64,000 nt of DNA from Prorocentrum cordatum (lineage: Eukaryota; Sar; Dinophyceae; Prorocentrales; Prorocentraceae). Below the pieces are notes generated by a model that saw only the letters and a list, made by a program, of their open reading frames with translations, ran no database searches and was not told where the DNA came from. Both the position numbers and the translations under genes were made by a program. The stretch spans positions 95,116-159,115 of the forward strand of contig CAUYUJ010014273.1 of assembly GCA_963575745.1 (NCBI GenBank), written 5' to 3'. Positions 63,490 to 64,000 of this stretch are shown here, in pieces (the stretch's first letter is position 1; each line of letters starts with the position of its first letter).

Positions 63490-64000
63490 GGGGGATGAGG
63501 GGGAGGAGGAAGGAAGGAGGAAGGTGGATGAAGAGAAAAGGGGGAGGAAGGAGGAGGAGGAGGAGGAAGAGGAGGAGGATGGTGAGGATGAGGATGACGG
63601 AAGGATGGTGATGAGGATGAGGAGGATGAGGATGAGGAGGCTGAGGATGGCGAGGAAGAAGGATGAGGAGGAGGAGGAAGGAGGGAGGAAATAAGATACG
63701 ACAGCGGCCTGGAGCGAGTCGCCGCGGGCCAGCTGGCCCTCAGCCTCGAGGTCGGCGGCACCGTCGCCTCCTGCCTCTGAGGCCGACTCGAACTTCTCCT
63801 CCCCCGCTTAGAGAGAGGAGGCGCGCCCCGAAGGCTTTTACCGCGGGGAGGTCGGCCTCGGTCCGAAGGAGGCCGAGGAATCCAGGAGGAGGTGGAGGAG
63901 GAGGAGGAGGAGGACGAGGAGGAGGACGAGGAGGAGGAGGACGAGGAGGACGAGGGGGGGGAGGGGGAGGGAGAGGGGGAGGGGGAGGAGGGGAGGAGGA
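63490..64000 (+). repeat. GGA/GAT-rich tracts to the window edge
   Basis: GGA/GATGAG repeats at 63490-63700 and 63880-64000, separated by unassigned GC-rich sequence. Confidence 0.93.

Overview
The window looks like nuclear DNA of a dinoflagellate. It is clearly GC-rich and gene-poor, and much of it is low-complexity GGA/CTC, CA, ACAT, CAA and GTCGCGG arrays. Three features point to this lineage: (i) a retrotransposon ORF1 with a RanBP2-like zinc finger and an ORF2 with APE-type endonuclease, reverse transcriptase and RNase H; (ii) a fragment of an RCC1-repeat protein carrying the HTVLLRSDGS.VACG repeat that I associate with dinoflagellates; (iii) decayed copies of the dinoflagellate spliced leader (CCGTAGCCATTTTGGCTCAAG is 21 nt; described here only by its parts) at the 5' ends of two expressed-looking units. 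Genus cannot be decided from the sequence.

Layout. 0-6.6 kb: GGA tracts, a 53-bp tandem array, C-rich minisatellites and the first dispersed elements. 6.6-18.5 kb: microsatellites (CA, CGT, CAT, ACAT), two adjoining 8-bp satellites, a TIR element, and several degenerate 65-150 bp tandem arrays. 18.8-19.6 kb: RCC1-repeat gene fragment split by a palindromic MITE. 20-28 kb: degenerate tandem arrays and a 5'-truncated LINE (23.8-24.7 kb, minus strand). 30.1-31.6 kb: CTC tract, tandem relict spliced leaders, then a frameshifted lysine/proline-rich gene on the plus strand. 32.29-39.19 kb: an apparently complete LINE on the minus strand with both ORFs intact and a 14-bp target-site duplication. 39-47 kb: unrecognised sequence, a long GGA block, and a ~733-bp tandem array. 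47-63 kb: a dense nest of short non-autonomous elements (at least eight families, several with terminal inverted repeats), plus 12-bp and 11-bp minisatellites.

How it fits together. The only intact protein-coding unit is the LINE. The LINE, the truncated LINE and the 30-kb gene are all bordered by CTC arrays in their sense orientation. In two of them the CTC tract runs straight into spliced-leader-like sequence, as expected for reinserted copies of trans-spliced mRNA. Most other open frames are artefacts of repeat arrays with no stop codons. The small inverted-repeat families are the most plausible previously undescribed content. One of them interrupts the RCC1 frame in a way that recalls introner elements.
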